From NCBI RefSeq assembly GCF_014863545.1, contig NZ_CP062260.1:2294001-2358000 (forward strand): a stretch of DNA of 64,000 nucleotides. The letters are read 5' to 3'. The position numbers and the translations under genes were made by a program. Of this stretch, positions 63,337 through 64,000 are shown piece by piece. The notes beneath the pieces were generated by a model. The model made no database searches. It was given only the letters and a program-made list of their open reading frames with translations, and was not told where the DNA came from. How positions within the stretch are numbered: position 1 is the stretch's first letter; each line of letters begins with the position of its first letter. Origin of the DNA: Paenibacillus sp. JNUCC32 (GTDB taxonomy: Bacteria > Bacillota > Bacilli > Paenibacillales > Paenibacillaceae).

Positions 63337-64000
63337 TTGAAGGAAAAACTATCCCAATTTCACACTGCGATCCTCATCTACATGATTCAAACGGGGGTCT
63401 ACGTATTCAGCATTACGCAAGTGGAGGCCCAATATTTTGGCACAAACGGATGGCTTATTACGATCCCGGCATCCATCCTGGTCTGTCTGAACATTTATCA
63501 GATGTACTGGGTGTACCGGCTGGGCGAAGGACAGTCGATTTTCGTCATTCTGGAGAAAAGCATTCCCAAGTTCATACTGGCCCCCTTCTATCTGGCGATC
63601 AGTACGGTATGGGCTTTGATCGGCTGCCTCGTCGCCAAGCAGTACGTGCTGATCTTTCAGATGTTTGCATTCCCGACAACCAACCCGATGGTATTCAAGA
63701 TAGCAATCGATGTCCTCGCTTTCATGCTGCTGACCAAGGGATTGTACAATATCTCCAAAGCTTCCACGGTCTTTTTTTGGTGTACCATTTGGATGAGTTT
63801 GCTGCTGCTGTATTATGCAGGGGAATTTCGTATTGAAAGATTAACCCCCTATATATTTAAAGACAGTTCCAACATGTTGGAAGGAATGTTTCAAATCTAT
63901 TTGGCATACTTGGGTTATGAGTTATGCTTACTGTTGTTTCCCTATACCGATAAGAAAACCAAATTGTTCAGGGCCGTCATCTACGGAAATTTGATACGTT
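63337..64000 (+). CDS. GerB-type spore germination protein, truncated by the window edge
   Basis: About 221 residues are visible, with no stop before the edge. The start is TTG at 63337, five bases after AAGGTGAG; the A gene's stop is six bases upstream. Helices with the APC-like GerAB layout run through the frame: LSQFHTAILIYMIQTGVYVF, WLITIPASILVCLNIYQMYW, FILAPFYLAISTVWALIG. LTPYIFKDS, then GMFQIYLAYLGYELCLLLFPY fit the middle of the family. It is the presumed ligand-binding subunit of the second receptor. Confidence 0.88.
   Translation, partial: MKEKLSQFHTAILIYMIQTGVYVFSITQVEAQYFGTNGWLITIPASILVCLNIYQMYWVYRLGEGQSIFVILEKSIPKFILAPFYLAISTVWALIGCLVAKQYVLIFQMFAFPTTNPMVFKIAIDVLAFMLLTKGLYNISKASTVFFWCTIWMSLLLLYYAGEFRIERLTPYIFKDSSNMLEGMFQIYLAYLGYELCLLLFPYTDKKTKLFRAVIYGNLIR

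Noticed and set aside
63327..63836. A 169-codon frame after the second GerA gene
   Set aside because: The true B subunit lies in another frame starting at TTG 63337, with membrane helices throughout; this frame is its shadow.
1..64000. CRISPR arrays, insertion sequences, tRNA or rRNA genes, prophage modules
   Set aside because: I looked for regularly spaced repeats, transposase motifs, cloverleaf-like sequences and phage genes and found none that I can support.

Overview
The window looks like chromosomal DNA of a Paenibacillus-like, endospore-forming Firmicute. Evidence: two GerA-type germination receptor loci, RNase J, a CgeB-like protein, several CUT1-type sugar importers of the LplA/LplB/LplC kind with no dedicated ATPase, YesN-type AraC regulation, frequent TTG and GTG starts behind strong GGAGG sites, and many intrinsic terminators. 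I see no rRNA, tRNA, CRISPR array, insertion sequence or prophage.

Layout. 1-4950: a truncated ParB-like gene, a phosphotransferase, a class B penicillin-binding protein, then an AT-rich stretch with decayed gene fragments. 4955-8256: a sugar ABC importer (permease, permease, binding lipoprotein, all on the minus strand). 8531-12102: RNase J and a secreted CehA/McbA-type metallohydrolase. 12374-28131: a seven-gene glycan-utilisation operon on the minus strand. Its order is an unclassified glycosidase-like protein, a GH38 alpha-mannosidase, two permeases, a binding lipoprotein, a DUF4965 protein and a GH106-like protein. It lies downstream of a GntR/LacI hybrid regulator. A GxGYxYP putative glycosidase (28448) is divergent. 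Related AT-rich operator-like palindromes lie before the operon, before the regulator and before the divergent gene.

30591-38708: a B-A-C germination receptor operon, a 56-residue membrane protein, a PP2C-like phosphatase, a DUF4184 protein, and an Rrf2 regulator with a luciferase-like monooxygenase. Upstream of the Rrf2 gene lies a five-unit, 11-bp phased direct repeat that resembles a Pho box. 39044-43472: a NarL-type response regulator, a very large two-transmitter hybrid kinase whose signal peptide is split from its body by a T9 homopolymer, and a YiiX-like cysteine hydrolase. 43743-50632: a third importer with a sugar isomerase/epimerase and a membrane-bound AraC regulator.

50941-53653: an AT-richer island with a CgeB-like glycosyltransferase, a GH99/WbsX-like protein and a protein built of six 12-residue repeats. 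I infer a spore-surface glycoprotein module. 53852-59017: cytochrome P450, DUF2243 plus CtaG, VanW and a Bcr/CflA MFS pump. 59146-64000: a membrane kinase with a degenerate GGDEF domain, a DUF3889 protein, and the start of a second germination operon (A, then B running off the edge).

The best candidates for undescribed biology are the repeat-protein/glycosyltransferase island, the GntR/LacI-controlled glycan locus with its unclassified glycosidase, the homopolymer-split kinase, and the phased repeat upstream of rrf2.
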